A stretch of DNA of 64,000 bases from an uncultured Cellvibrio sp. (GCA_946480695.1 CAMLKG010000024.1:1-64000), one strand, 5' to 3'; counted from the stretch's first letter, positions 34,585 to 46,019 are shown. The notes: generated from the letters alone by a model not told the origin. Made by a program: numbers and translations.

Positions 34585-36312
34585 TTAACGTTTGATGGAA
34601 TGGCTTAGGAAGGGAATAATTTCATCAATAGCAATTTCCTGTTTTTCCGCGTCGCGACGGCCTTTGTACTCAATGGTGCCGGCTTCCAAACCACGTTCAC
34701 CGATCACAATACGGTGGGGAATGCCCATAAGGTCAGTGTCGGCCAGCATCGCACCCAGTCGCGCTTTTTCATCATCCATGAAGAGCACATCAAAACCAGC
34801 GCCGGTAAGCGCGGCGTAAAGTTCTTCGCTCTTGGCTGCAACGGCTTCCGATTTGCTGATGTTGATGGGAACAATAGCAATGTGGAAAGGCGCAATGGAA
34901 TCTGGCCATATAATTCCATTCTCATCGAAATTTTGTTCAATCGCTGAAGCAACCACACGGGTTACGCCAATACCATAGCAGCCCATAATCATGGTTTGCT
35001 CTTTACCGTTTTCATCCAATACCCTGGCTTTCATTGCTTCGGAATATTTTGTGCCCAATTGGAAAATGTGTCCGACTTCGATCCCGCGTTTAATTTCCAG
35101 TGTACCTTTACCGCATGGGCTTGGATCACCTGTGACTACGTTGCGGATATCGGCAACCAGGGTAAGTTGTGCATCGCGGCCCCAATTGACACCGGTTAGA
35201 TGGAATCCGTCTTTATTGGCACCGCAGGTAAAATCAGCAAGGTGCGCTGCGGCGTGGTCAACAATGACTGGAATGGTCAAACCGACTGGCCCTATGGAAC
35301 CAACACTAACCCCCAACTCGGCTTTAATGCGCGCCTCGGGTGCGAAAGTAATTGGTGACGCGATACCGGTTAATTTTTCCGCTTTGATCTCGTTCAATTC
35401 GTGATCACCGCGCAACACCAGTGCGACCAGTGGTTGGGTTTTATCTTCGCGTATTTCCCCCAGAACAATCAGTGTCTTAACCGTTTGTTGCGGGCTTAAC
35501 TTGAGGTATTCAGCGACCTCGCCAATAGCATGCTTGCCGGGAGTGGCAACTTCTTGCATTACATGCCCGGCTGTGGGACGGGGCGTCGTTGGTGGCAGCG
35601 CTTCCGCTTTTTCAATGTTGGCAGCGTAATCACTGCTGTTGCTGAAGGCAATATCGTCTTCGCCGCTGTCGGCAAGTACATGGAATTCATGGGAAAAAGC
35701 ACCGCCGATTGAACCTGTATCCGCCAATACCGGGCGGAACTGCAATCCCAAACGGGTAAAGATATTGCAATAGGTCGCATGCATTACATCGTAGGTTTGT
35801 TGCAATGATTCATGGCTGGTATGGAAGGAATAGGCATCCTTCATAATAAATTCGCGCGAGCGCATCACCCCAAAACGCGGGCGGATTTCATCGCGAAATT
35901 TGGTTTGGATCTGGTAGAAGTTCGCAGGTAACTGCTTGTAGCTTTTAATTTCGTTGCGAATTAAATCAGTAATGACTTCTTCGTGGGTAGGCCCCAGGCA
36001 GAAAGGGCGATCATGGCGATCGGCAATACGAAGCAGCTCAGGACCATATTGCTGCCAGCGACCGGACTCCTCCCACAATTCAGCGGGCTGCACCACTGGC
36101 ATAAGCACTTCCTGCGCACCGGATTTATCCATTTCCTCACGTACAATAGTTTCTACTTTACGCAACACGCGCAAGCCCAACGGCAACCAGTTATACAAGC
36201 CTGATGCCATTTTGCGGATCATGCCGGCACGCAGCATTAATTTATGGCTGATAACTTCCGCGTCGGCGGGTGTTTCCTTGAGGGTGGCAATTAAAAATCG
36301 GCTGGAGCGCAT
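34585..36312 (-). CDS. proS: prolyl-tRNA synthetase ProS
   Basis: Class II synthetase of 575 residues, the bacterial ProS type with an inserted editing domain (about residues 230-390) between catalytic motifs 2 and 3. N-terminus [20 protein letters not shown], then [27 protein letters not shown], and [18 protein letters not shown] are all visible. It charges tRNA-Pro and the editing domain removes Ala-tRNA-Pro. Confidence 0.96.
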   Translation of the reverse strand: MRSSRFLIATLKETPADAEVISHKLMLRAGMIRKMASGLYNWLPLGLRVLRKVETIVREEMDKSGAQEVLMPVVQPAELWEESGRWQQYGPELLRIADRHDRPFCLGPTHEEVITDLIRNEIKSYKQLPANFYQIQTKFRDEIRPRFGVMRSREFIMKDAYSFHTSHESLQQTYDVMHATYCNIFTRLGLQFRPVLADTGSIGGAFSHEFHVLADSGEDDIAFSNSSDYAANIEKAEALPPTTPRPTAGHVMQEVATPGKHAIGEVAEYLKLSPQQTVKTLIVLGEIREDKTQPLVALVLRGDHELNEIKAEKLTGIASPITFAPEARIKAELGVSVGSIGPVGLTIPVIVDHAAAHLADFTCGANKDGFHLTGVNWGRDAQLTLVADIRNVVTGDPSPCGKGTLEIKRGIEVGHIFQLGTKYSEAMKARVLDENGKEQTMIMGCYGIGVTRVVASAIEQNFDENGIIWPDSIAPFHIAIVPINISKSEAVAAKSEELYAALTGAGFDVLFMDDEKARLGAMLADTDLMGIPHRIVIGERGLEAGTIEYKGRRDAEKQEIAIDEIIPFLSHSIKR

Positions 36313-36460
36313 AGTAATGACTTCTTGAAGACTATAATGGTTAAAAGTCGCCTATTCTACGGCGGTTAGCAATATTGGTATAGCGCCGCGGATATGAATT
36401 TCCGGGGTGTTTTTATGTCTCAGTAGCTGCATGTTTGCGTCAATTGGAAGGATAACAACT

Positions 36461-36883
36461 ATGTTTGAATTACATCCACGCCTCGCCCAGGATTCTGTCG
36501 TTATCGGTGAGTTCGATCTTTCGCTGTTATTGCTTAGCCGCGACGCCAATTACCCTTGGTGTATTTTGGTGCCCAAGCGTGAAGATATCTACGAAATCCA
36601 TCATTTAAGTGAAGAGGAACAGATGCAGTTGATACGCGAGTCCTGCCGCTTGTCAGAGGTTATGACGAGCTTATTTGATGCCGATAAGATGAATGTGGCA
36701 GCCCTCGGAAACGTTGTGCGCCAACTGCATGTGCACCATATAGCGCGCTTCACGGATGATCCCGCCTGGCCCCAACCTATTTGGGGAAAGCTACCTGCGA
36801 AAGAATATGAACCGGACGACTTTGCAGATCGAATTAAGCGGTTGCAAAACGCGTTGGTGGGCGAAGGCTTCAGGGTTTTATGA
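36461..36883 (+). CDS. HIT-family protein with Q-x-H-x-H motif
   Basis: A 140-residue HIT-fold protein (MFELHPRLAQDSVVIGEFDL, then WCILVPKREDIYEIHHLS). The nucleotidyl-hydrolase motif reads RQLHVHHIARF, so the first His of the usual H-x-H-x-H triad is Gln while the middle and last are kept. Related gammaproteobacterial HIT proteins share this form. Likely a hydrolase for dinucleoside polyphosphates or AMP adducts. GGAAGGA precedes the ATG at 36461. Confidence 0.8.
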   Translation: MFELHPRLAQDSVVIGEFDLSLLLLSRDANYPWCILVPKREDIYEIHHLSEEEQMQLIRESCRLSEVMTSLFDADKMNVAALGNVVRQLHVHHIARFTDDPAWPQPIWGKLPAKEYEPDDFADRIKRLQNALVGEGFRVL

Positions 36884-36911
36884 TGTGTTGCAAATAAATC
36901 GTCCGACATAC

Positions 36912-36949
36912 AATGTAAAAAGCCCCGCAAATGCAGGGCTTTTTACATT
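36912..36949. terminator. bidirectional terminator between HIT and HU genes
   Basis: AATGTAAAAAGCCC (36912-36925) pairs with GGGCTTTTTACATT (36936-36949) around a 10-base loop. T runs are present on both strands. Confidence 0.92.
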
Positions 36950-36969
36950 TCCGGAACTAGCGAAGGTTA

Positions 36970-37422
36970 TTAGAGAGCCATTTCTTTCAGCTTTTTCAGT
37001 GGGCGAACTTTTACTGAAGTGCTGGCCGGCTTGGCTTTGAACATTACTTCTTCGCCAGTAAACGGGTTGATACCTTTACGCGCTTTGGTGGCGGGCTTTT
37101 TAACGGTGGTAATTTTTAATAAGCCAGGCAGGACGAATTCACCTACACCTTTCTTTTTGATGTGGCCTTCGATCACATTGCCCAATTCATCCAATACCGC
37201 CTGAACTTGTTTTTTGCTCAATTCGGTAGCGTCAGCAATTTGTTGCAGCATTTGGGTTTTGTTTTGACGTTCAGCAATGGGTTTAACAACGGCTGGAGCA
37301 GCTTTTGCAGCAGGGACTTTTTTCGCTGCCGGGGCTTTTTTAGCAGCTGCTTTTGGAGCAGCTTTAGCGGCAGGGGCTTTTTTTGCAGCAGCTTTTGGGG
37401 CAGCAGGTTTTTTAGCGGCCAT
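36970..37422 (-). CDS. HU-family DNA-binding protein with Lys/Ala/Pro tail
   Basis: A 150-residue nucleoid protein. Residues 1-48 are almost only Ala, Lys and Pro with KKAPAAK-type repeats like histone H1 or AlgP tails. Residues ~52-150 form the HU/IHF domain: NKTQMLQQIADATELSKKQVQ, GVGEFVLPGLLKI, RKGINPFTGEEVMFKAKP, and KVRPLKKLKE. The usual HU length is about 90. The N-terminal tail would bind DNA without sequence preference. AAGGA lies 7 bp before the ATG. Confidence 0.9.
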   Translation of the reverse strand: MAAKKPAAPKAAAKKAPAAKAAPKAAAKKAPAAKKVPAAKAAPAVVKPIAERQNKTQMLQQIADATELSKKQVQAVLDELGNVIEGHIKKKGVGEFVLPGLLKITTVKKPATKARKGINPFTGEEVMFKAKPASTSVKVRPLKKLKEMAL

Positions 37423-37754
37423 AATAGATTCCTTGTGATTCTTGAATGTTGATTAAGGTTATCTTTTAAACAAAAGACTCTCGTGTAAGACATTTATCTA
37501 GCCTGGATGCTCAAGGTAAACATCCGCGTAACCAGCAGGCCGGTTTCAATACTTTTGATATCGAACAGTGCTTACTGATCCGCATTCGCAAACCCCTGTA
37601 TTTACAGGCTTAAATAGCACTGAATACGGATTGACGCTATATATATAGGATAAAAATCGAATCGGCAACAAAGAATAGTGGTTTTTCAGCGTAAAAAACG
37701 CTTTTTTTTAAGGCTGTGACCTTTAGCAACACTTTTTTACACGCTTGGCTTGCA
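37423..37754. other. 332-bp AT-rich gap with possible promoter of HU gene
   Basis: No gene is seen here. For the minus-strand HU gene TTTACC/GATAAA-like elements occur near 37480-37510. A perfect palindrome CCTGTA-TT-TACAGG lies at 37595-37608. On the plus strand TTGACG is at 37631-37636 and a short hairpin with T run lies at 37688-37709, so a short plus-strand RNA is conceivable. Confidence 0.4.
37688..37709 (+). terminator. terminator-like hairpin without a gene before it
   Basis: AGCGT (37688-37692), loop AAAAA, ACGCT (37698-37702), then seven T (37703-37709). The stem is short and no coding gene precedes it on this strand. Confidence 0.4.
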
Positions 37755-38255
37755 TTAGATGTGTAATAACTGAAATTCAGGTTCGGGTTCAGCGTACTGC
37801 CATAAATAATTAAACTCTTCCCGCAATGGTTTTATTTCCCGTGCCGCATTGCTGTTAAAAAAGCCGCGGTAAACTGTATCGTCATTTTTGAACAGGAGTT
37901 TGTCGGTATCTCCGAGCATAAATCCCATTTCTTTGTTATTGGGTTCGACGACCATTTTACGCACGAGGATTTTGGATGAGAGCCGTTGCGCAAGGCGAAT
38001 CAGTAAATGACTGGACTCAATGGCGGGCTTGGTGTCTTTAATCAGGATTTGAACCTGTGTGTGGCGGCTGGAGCGTGTAAAGGCCGACACTGCCTCAACA
38101 CACTCAGCCGATCCATATACCAATGCGTCCAGGTCTCGCGTCAGGATGGCAAGTGAACGGCGGTTTTGTTTTATCAATTCAAGTGTGTAATGGCGAAAAT
38201 CGTCAATGCCGTCCAATAACCACAAATCGTTGCTTGCGCTGCTTCGTTCAGCCAT
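37755..38255 (-). CDS. unknown protein paired with a GNAT acetyltransferase
   Basis: A 166-residue soluble protein that I do not firmly recognise. Sequence such as DFRHYTLELIKQNRRSLAIL, TQVQILIKDTKPAIESSHLL, RLAQRLSSKILVRKM and FMLGDTDKLLFKNDDTVYRGFF looks like a phospholipase-D-like fold, but no HKD motif is visible. I start at the ATG at 38255 because GGAGCACC is 8 bp upstream; the gene overlaps the GNAT gene by 8 bp, so the two are translationally coupled. Function unknown. Confidence 0.65.
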   Translation of the reverse strand: MAERSSASNDLWLLDGIDDFRHYTLELIKQNRRSLAILTRDLDALVYGSAECVEAVSAFTRSSRHTQVQILIKDTKPAIESSHLLIRLAQRLSSKILVRKMVVEPNNKEMGFMLGDTDKLLFKNDDTVYRGFFNSNAAREIKPLREEFNYLWQYAEPEPEFQLLHI

Positions 38256-38703
38256 GGTGGTGCTCCATTGGTTGCCAATACATGGTGATGTGAGGAATAC
38301 CTGCGTCCATAAATTCATAGCCGTGGGCAACAAATCCCAGGCGCTCATAGAAAGCGCGACGTTGAGTTTGGGCGTGTAGGTAAATTGGATAAGGCGCGAT
38401 GTTCCGGCAATAATCCAGAATAAATTGCATCATTTGATGGCCGAGGCCGCGCGTGCGAAAAGCCTTTAATAAGGCAACGCGACCTATATGGAAATACTTT
38501 TTGCCGTCCCGTTCTTCGACGAGCAGGCGGGCACAGCCAATAGCCTGGTCGTGGTGCTGTATTAGGAAATGAGTTGCTGTTTCGTCCCATCCATCCCATT
38601 CATCTTTAATCGGTACTTGTTGTTCTTCTATAAATACTCGCGTGCGTATTTCCGAAAGAAAGGTAGAGTGCGTTTGCCAACAGGTGAGTATTATCTTGTG
38701 CAT
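38248..38703 (-). CDS. GNAT family N-acetyltransferase
   Basis: A 151-residue GNAT of the YjcF/ElaA-like type. RTRVFIEEQQVPIKDEWDGW is the characteristic opening, followed by FHIGRVALLKAFRTRGLGHQMM containing the acetyl-CoA motif and YLHAQTQRRAFYERLGFVAHG at the C-terminus. Substrate unknown. It is first in a two-gene unit with the preceding unknown gene. Confidence 0.87.
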   Translation of the reverse strand: MHKIILTCWQTHSTFLSEIRTRVFIEEQQVPIKDEWDGWDETATHFLIQHHDQAIGCARLLVEERDGKKYFHIGRVALLKAFRTRGLGHQMMQFILDYCRNIAPYPIYLHAQTQRRAFYERLGFVAHGYEFMDAGIPHITMYWQPMEHHHG

Positions 38704-38778
38704 TGCATTTTGCCGTTACCAGGTTGCGACAGGGTAGCGCCGCCAGCACTACCCATCCTGAGGAGCTAATTATCAATA

Positions 38779-39933
38779 CTATTCATCGACCAATAAGGTT
38801 TCCTGGTTAATTAATTGGGTGATTGCTGCGCGATTAACCGGGTCTTGTACCAATGGTTTGATTTCATGCCAACTGATTTCTACCTCTTTGCATACCAATT
38901 CAGCCAGTTCGCGCGTGCAGCAAATGGCTTCTCCATCCGCAAATAAAAGCGTCCCCTTTTCATCGCTGTGGAAGGCGAGGCGCGCCGAGGGATGACGCCA
39001 TAGCAACTCACCATCCGCTAATGCAGATTGCCATTCATCGGCATCTATCTCCAGGGGCTCTTCCTGGGTTTGTTCCAGGTATTTGCGTTCGGTCATAAAT
39101 TTACCAAACCAGAGCGCAATATTTTCCCCGGTGAGATGTTGCAAAACTATGTTGCGCACTTGCTCAATGGCTTTCGTGTTAATCTCGCCGGGATTTTCCT
39201 GCAAGGCTAAATCCGGGTCCGTGTACCGTAAATCATCTTCAATGGAGAGCGCAATTTCCTGGCCGATTTCGGCAATGATATCGGCATGGCTGGGGGCGCG
39301 AAAACCTATTGAATAAGTCATGCAATCATCGCCCTGGGCATTGCCCCAATGGGCAATGCCGGGCGGAATATAAAGCATATCGCCAGGCTCCAGGACCCAT
39401 TCTTCCGAAGTATGGAATTCATTCAGGATTTTAAGGCGGGTGCCTTCAACCCGCGGTGAGTTGCTGTCACACATCTGACCGATTTTCCAATGGCGTTTAC
39501 CTAAGCCTTGCAATAAAAATACATCGTAGTAATCAAAGTGAGGGCCAACACCCCCCTTATCGGGTGCGTAACTAATCATTAGATCATCCAGCCGCCAGTT
39601 GGGGATAAAGCGGAAATAATCCAATAATTGATTTGCTTCGGGCACCCATTGGTCCACCGCTTGAACCAATAACGTCCAATGGGTTTCCGGCAGCTTTTCA
39701 AATGTTTTTTCGTCAAAAGGTCCGTTGCGCAATTCCCAGGGCGTAGCGCCGTTTTCCAGCACAATGCGCGATTCCACTTCTTCTTCCAGCGCGAGGCCGG
39801 CAAGTTCATCCGGTGTAATGGGTGACTCAAAACCGGGGAATGCATTACGAATTAGCAATGGTTTTTTTTGCCAGTAATCGCGCAAGAATTCTTCTATTGG
39901 CATATCGCCAAGGTGTGTCAATGGAACTGTCAT
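38779..39933 (-). CDS. roxA: ribosomal protein uL16 arginine hydroxylase RoxA
   Basis: JmjC-type Fe(II)/2-oxoglutarate oxygenase that hydroxylates an Arg of ribosomal protein L16 (YcfD). A cupin core follows residue ~90: GVGPHFDYYDVFLLQG gives the H-x-D iron ligands, LEPGDMLYIPPGIAHWGNA gives the second His, and FRAPSHADI follows. Length 384 residues fits. It is downstream of purB, separated by a hairpin that could reduce read-through. Confidence 0.92.
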   Translation of the reverse strand: MTVPLTHLGDMPIEEFLRDYWQKKPLLIRNAFPGFESPITPDELAGLALEEEVESRIVLENGATPWELRNGPFDEKTFEKLPETHWTLLVQAVDQWVPEANQLLDYFRFIPNWRLDDLMISYAPDKGGVGPHFDYYDVFLLQGLGKRHWKIGQMCDSNSPRVEGTRLKILNEFHTSEEWVLEPGDMLYIPPGIAHWGNAQGDDCMTYSIGFRAPSHADIIAEIGQEIALSIEDDLRYTDPDLALQENPGEINTKAIEQVRNIVLQHLTGENIALWFGKFMTERKYLEQTQEEPLEIDADEWQSALADGELLWRHPSARLAFHSDEKGTLLFADGEAICCTRELAELVCKEVEISWHEIKPLVQDPVNRAAITQLINQETLLVDE

Positions 39934-39992
39934 TTTTATCCTGCGAAGTTATCTATAGGTTTGGGCGAGTTAGCGATATTTAAGCTGGCGCC

Positions 39993-40020
39993 AATAAAAT
40001 TAAGGGCTCATCGCGAGCCC
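39993..40020 (-). terminator. hairpin between purB and roxA
   Basis: On the minus strand GGGCTC and GAGCCC (40015-40020 and 40004-40009) pair around 5 bases, followed by TTAATTTTATT. It may partly end purB transcripts before roxA. Confidence 0.6.
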
Positions 40021-40033
40021 CTGGTTTGCAGTT

Positions 40034-42087
<2,054 letters not shown>

Positions 42088-42134
42088 GCGATATCTCTCT
42101 ACTTAGGCCGGGTTTGATTGAGTTGCGACACTTG

Positions 42135-43253
42135 TTAACGGTTGCCGGCAGATTCGATGACGGCGCCTCCAAGGCAAATATCCCCCTGGTAAAAAACTAC
42201 CGATTGCCCTGGGGTAACCGCGCGCTGGGGTTGGTCGAAAGTGACATCCAGGGTGCCATCGGCAAGGGTTTTAACGGTGCACGCCTGATCTGGCTGGCGA
42301 TAGCGTGTTTTGGCCGTACATCTCATGTCATGTGAGGGCGGAATACCATTAATCCAATGGGACTGCCGGGCGAGCAGGTAATTGGTAAATAGAAGCGGGT
42401 GGTCTGTACCTTGTACAACCACCAATACGTTGCGGGCCAGATCCTTTTGGGCCACAAACCAGGGTTCTTCATTGGCACCTTTAACACCACCTATGCCCAA
42501 CCCCTGGCGCTGGCCGATGGTGTGGTACATCAATCCGGTGTGTTCGCCTATAGCTTTGCCGTCAGGCGTCTGGATTTCGCCGGGTTGGGCGGGCAAATAT
42601 TGTTGCAGAAAATCCTTAAAGCGGCGCTCACCAATGAAGCAGATGCCAGTACTGTCCTTTTTATTGTGGGTAACCAATCCGTGCTCTTCAGCTATGCGAC
42701 GCACTTCCGGTTTTTCCAGTTCGCCAACCGGAAAAAGGGAATGGGAAAACTCATCCTCGCCCACGGCATGCAGGAAGTAGCTTTGGTCTTTATTGGGGTC
42801 CAACCCCTTTAACAAATAGGTATGGCCATCGCGATCGGCGCGGCGCACATAGTGACCGGTGGCGATCAACTCGCCGCCCAGCATACGCGCGTATTCCATG
42901 AAGACCTTGAATTTGATCTCCCGGTTGCACAGTATGTCCGGGTTCGGGGTGCGGCCAGCTTTGTATTCTTGCAGGAAATGCTCAAACACATTATCCCAAT
43001 ATTCAGCCGCAAAGTTCGCGGTATGCAACCTAATACCGATACGCTCGCAAACCATCTGCGCATCCGCCAGGTCAGCTTTCGCGGTGCAATATTCGGTGCC
43101 GTCATCCTCATCCCAGTTTTTCATAAACAGGCCTTCGACCTGGTATCCCTGTTGTTTAAGTAAGAGCGCTGAAACGGAGGAATCCACACCGCCGGACATG
43201 CCAACAATGACGCGAGTACCGGCTGAAACCACAGGATTGGAGGATAGGGTCAT
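42135..43253 (-). CDS. mnmA: tRNA 2-thiouridylase MnmA
   Basis: MnmA thiolates U34 of certain tRNAs using sulfur delivered via the Tus relay. The PP-loop [17 protein letters not shown] is near the N-terminus, the [12 protein letters not shown] segment carries the first catalytic Cys (~residue 108) and [16 protein letters not shown] carries the second (~residue 205). The C-terminal beta-barrel segment is complete. Length 372 residues. Works with tusA and mnmC, both in this window. Confidence 0.96.
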   Translation of the reverse strand: MTLSSNPVVSAGTRVIVGMSGGVDSSVSALLLKQQGYQVEGLFMKNWDEDDGTEYCTAKADLADAQMVCERIGIRLHTANFAAEYWDNVFEHFLQEYKAGRTPNPDILCNREIKFKVFMEYARMLGGELIATGHYVRRADRDGHTYLLKGLDPNKDQSYFLHAVGEDEFSHSLFPVGELEKPEVRRIAEEHGLVTHNKKDSTGICFIGERRFKDFLQQYLPAQPGEIQTPDGKAIGEHTGLMYHTIGQRQGLGIGGVKGANEEPWFVAQKDLARNVLVVVQGTDHPLLFTNYLLARQSHWINGIPPSHDMRCTAKTRYRQPDQACTVKTLADGTLDVTFDQPQRAVTPGQSVVFYQGDICLGGAVIESAGNR

Positions 43254-43325
43254 AGGGAATAGCAGCAGTTTTGAAAGAAGGCTGGCATTTTACCCGCCCG
43301 CGCCAGTCACTGCCACCTTAACGGT

Positions 43326-43763
43326 TTAATTCACAACGGCCAGGGGAAAGCGCCGTCCGGCGCGGTAGTCTTCAATAACCTGCAAAGTCATCGGGCTGCG
43401 CAGTTGATCTTCGCGTTCCTTCAATTCTTCGTAAGTTAACCAGACGGCCTCAATAATCCCTGTATCCAGCGGGTGATTGGCATCGTGACTCACCGCTTCA
43501 GCAGTAAATGTTGTGCGTAAGTAGGTAATGCCATTACTTGGGGCGGTATAAAGATTTACTCCCACAACTCCTGTTAACTGAATCGTCCAGCCGGTTTCTT
43601 CCAGTGTTTCCCTTACTGCGGCTTCGCACAAGGTTTCATTGGGGTCCAGATGACCTGCGGGTTGGTTGTATACTTTTTTGCCATCAGATTCTTCGTAAAC
43701 CATTAAATAGCGATTATTGTGTTCGATAATAGTGGCGACGGTGACGTGCGGTGCCCAGCTCAT
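43326..43763 (-). CDS. nudJ: NUDIX phosphatase NudJ
   Basis: A 145-residue NUDIX hydrolase. The box reads GHLDPNETLCEAAVRETLEETG (about residues 40-61) with all glutamates of the REx2EExG motif. NudJ of E. coli hydrolyses thiamine pyrophosphate-type and nucleoside phosphates. I start at the ATG at 43763 (MSWAPHVTVA), preceded by GGGATTAC; the frame is open further up but has no ribosome site. First gene of its operon, 72 bp before mnmA. Confidence 0.9.
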   Translation of the reverse strand: MSWAPHVTVATIIEHNNRYLMVYEESDGKKVYNQPAGHLDPNETLCEAAVRETLEETGWTIQLTGVVGVNLYTAPSNGITYLRTTFTAEAVSHDANHPLDTGIIEAVWLTYEELKEREDQLRSPMTLQVIEDYRAGRRFPLAVVN

Positions 43764-43994
43764 ATGTAATCCCGTTAACTGTGAAATGGTTATTGTCGGA
43801 AGGGCGGTTTTGATTTGCAATAGTTATTGCCGCGTTCATTACCCTGCTATTTTTTCGGTAATTTAATTGTTGCCAGGAACCACGTTGCTGCAACACATTT
43901 AAGATTGTAATTGGGTAGCCGGGATTGACCGTTTTATTTTTTCTTTGCTAGTCTCCGTCTGCTTCATAACAATGGATTATTTATAGGGACATTT

Positions 43995-44450
43995 ATGTAT
44001 AAGGCTGCATTAGTTTTTTATCCTGAAGTTTTAGTGGGATTTAATAAAACCCAGCTTATTGAACGGCGCTTGTTTTCCACTGGGATAATAGGTTCCCGCT
44101 TCAACGCATCGCCTGCATTCACCGCCGGTACGGTTTATCGGCAATATCTGCCCAAAAACGAAACCCTGCAGCGCTATCGCTACGGCATTATCCGTATTTA
44201 TATCCAGGCTGTTGGTCAATGGGTAACCAGTGGAGGCTTGTTATTGGACAGGACAAATATGGTGATTGTCGAAGGTGATGCATTTATCGCATCTAATAAA
44301 CAATGCGCCAGGCTATGTGAGTTTTTAGGAGGCATAACGGGCGATAAATACACGGTTGATATTGTCGCTGACGTTGGCTGTCTGGGCATCCGCGAAACAG
44401 AGCCTGAATATTTAATTAATAAATTTATCGCTCGTGACGGGCTCTCCTGA
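43995..44450 (+). CDS. orphan hypothetical protein, 151 residues
   Basis: I do not recognise this protein. It opens MYKAALVFYPEVLVGFNKTQ, has no signal peptide or clear membrane helix, and contains several aromatic and basic residues (YRQYLPKNETLQRYRYGIIRIYIQ). A Cys pair lies at QCARLCEF and a third Cys near the end. GGGAC lies just upstream of the ATG. It stands alone, divergent from nudJ, before a long gap. Transfer or lineage specificity is possible but composition does not stand out. Confidence 0.6.
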   Translation: MYKAALVFYPEVLVGFNKTQLIERRLFSTGIIGSRFNASPAFTAGTVYRQYLPKNETLQRYRYGIIRIYIQAVGQWVTSGGLLLDRTNMVIVEGDAFIASNKQCARLCEFLGGITGDKYTVDIVADVGCLGIRETEPEYLINKFIARDGLS

Positions 44451-44811
44451 CATTCCCTGGCAAGCGTGTGGTGATAATGGCCATTCCGATGATGAATGTC
44501 ATAAATTTGTTTTAAGCAAAACAATTTCTTGGAACTGTCACTGAAAAGGGAATATGATTCACGAACCGACCAGATGGTCGGCTGGTTTTTTGATAACCGG
44601 ATTAACTAATGCTTTATTACACTTTGTGACATTTGTTGATTTTGGTTTTGTTGGTGGCTATGCAACAATTTTCCGGCTCGTAATTCATGATGGGGCCGGA
44701 ATTATGGTCGGGACACCGTTCCACCTTATCCTCCCCGCCGATAGTGCTGCTTGGTCCATTCATTCAATCATCTCGTCCTTTCAATAGTTTTTCAGAAATG
44801 GTTCTTCATAT
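44451..44811. other. 361-bp gap before the second RND operon
   Basis: No convincing gene. A short open frame at 44554-44787 lacks a ribosome site and conserved look. The notable feature is a perfect inverted repeat at 44566-44581 (listed separately) followed by a T run. The adaptor gene promoter should lie between 44600 and 44800 but I cannot point to clear elements. Confidence 0.5.
44566..44591 (+). promoter_or_regulatory. palindrome with T run: terminator or operator
   Basis: CCGACC (44566-44571), AGAT, GGTCGG (44576-44581), then CTGG and six T (44586-44591). The shape fits an intrinsic terminator of the orphan gene 116 bp upstream. It equally resembles a TetR-family operator, placed about 230 bp before the RND adaptor start. 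Confidence 0.45.
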
Positions 44812-45936
44812 ATGAGCAAGGTGAAATCTTCAATTATTGCCGCCGCTAGTTTGTTTGGGGTTTTTATAGTGGTTGCCGGAATTAAGGCGACTCAGGTCAT
44901 GGCTATGATTGAGGCAGGGAAAAACACGCCCGCGCCCTCTGAAACCGTGAGTACTTTTACCGCTGAAGTCCAGCATTGGCCCAATACTTACACGGCTATG
45001 GGAACCGTTGAAGCGTCAGAGGGAATCATGATTACCGCCGAAGTCGCCGGTAAGGTTAAGGAAATTCGTTTCAAATCCGGCGAGCAAGTGAAAAAAGGAA
45101 CCGTGATTCTGGTCCAGGAGTCCGGTAATGAGCAAGCGCAGCTAAGTGCTGCTGAAGCAAGGTTACGTTTGGCCAAATCCAACCACGAACGACTGGTTGA
45201 ACTACGTAAGCGCAACACCGTGTCCCAAAGTGAATTGGATACCGCCATCCAGCAAATGGAGTCTGCGCTGGGTGATGTAGGTGACTTGAAAACTACCCTT
45301 GAGAAAAAACTTGTACGCGCGCCATTCGATGGTCGTTTAGGCATTCGCCAGGTTGACCTGGGGGAAGATTTACAAGTAGGCAGTGAAATTGTATCCCTGC
45401 AAGCAACCAATAGCGTGCGGGTCAATTTTCCAGTTCCGCAATTCTGGTTGGTACAAATGGATCGCGGGTTGCCGGTAGAAGTAAATGTTGGTGATGGATC
45501 TGATTCAACCATGAAAGGCCAGATTACTGCCATAGGTGCGGAAATAAGCACAACCACCCGCAATGCTATCGTTCAATCTTATTTGAACAATGACAAAAAC
45601 CAATTGATCCCCGGCATGGCGGTTGAGACCAAAGTGACCTTGTCTGATCCGCAAGAGGTACTGGCAATTCCTGCAACTGCGGTAATTTATGCGCCCTTTG
45701 GTGATACTGTATTTGTTATAGAACCGGGTGAAAAAGAGGGCACTTTCAAAGCGCGCCAGCAATTTGTGCGGTTGGGTAAAGCGCGCGGCGATTTCATTGA
45801 AATTGTTGATGGCTTGAAATCAGGCGATGTGGTTGCCAGCGCCGGGGCATTTAAATTATTGAATGGCCAGGCGGTTACCGTGAGCGCTATGCCTACACCG
45901 GAATATCAATTAAACCCAACTCCTTCCGATAGTTGA
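44812..45936 (+). CDS. RND efflux periplasmic adaptor (second set)
   Basis: A 374-residue membrane-fusion protein. One N-terminal helix (residues ~6-24, IIAAASLFGVFIVVAGI) anchors it. Lipoyl-type halves are at GIMITAEVAGKVKEIRFKSG and LVRAPFDGRLGIRQVDLGEDLQVG, with a hairpin between them (AEARLRLAKSNHERLVEL). No lipobox is seen. It is followed by an 83-bp gap with a hairpin and then the permease. Confidence 0.9.
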   Translation: MSKVKSSIIAAASLFGVFIVVAGIKATQVMAMIEAGKNTPAPSETVSTFTAEVQHWPNTYTAMGTVEASEGIMITAEVAGKVKEIRFKSGEQVKKGTVILVQESGNEQAQLSAAEARLRLAKSNHERLVELRKRNTVSQSELDTAIQQMESALGDVGDLKTTLEKKLVRAPFDGRLGIRQVDLGEDLQVGSEIVSLQATNSVRVNFPVPQFWLVQMDRGLPVEVNVGDGSDSTMKGQITAIGAEISTTTRNAIVQSYLNNDKNQLIPGMAVETKVTLSDPQEVLAIPATAVIYAPFGDTVFVIEPGEKEGTFKARQQFVRLGKARGDFIEIVDGLKSGDVVASAGAFKLLNGQAVTVSAMPTPEYQLNPTPSDS

Positions 45937-45947
45937 TCAACAATGCT

Positions 45948-45971
45948 CCTTGTCGCTTTTACGCGGCAAGG
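45948..45971 (+). repeat. hairpin between second adaptor and permease genes
   Basis: CCTTGTCGC (45948-45956) pairs with GCGGCAAGG (45963-45971), including one G-U pair, over 6 bases. No T tract follows, so it may be a processing or stabilising structure rather than a terminator. Confidence 0.5.
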
Positions 45972-46019
45972 AAGCAACCAAATTACACATAAGCCGAAAA
46001 GCCAACGAGCCCATAACTT

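Noticed and set aside
37595..37608. CCTGTATTTACAGG as a LexA box
   Set aside because: The LexA site in gammaproteobacteria needs CTGT-N8-ACAG. Here the spacing is N4.
44554..44787. Open frame of 77 codons on the plus strand
   Set aside because: It has no ribosome site, begins inside the palindrome element, and its sequence shows no domain or conserved pattern.
44988..45563. Long minus-strand frame opposite the second RND adaptor
   Set aside because: It is a shadow of a clearly coding gene. Its sequence is Ser/Thr/Arg-rich without domain features.
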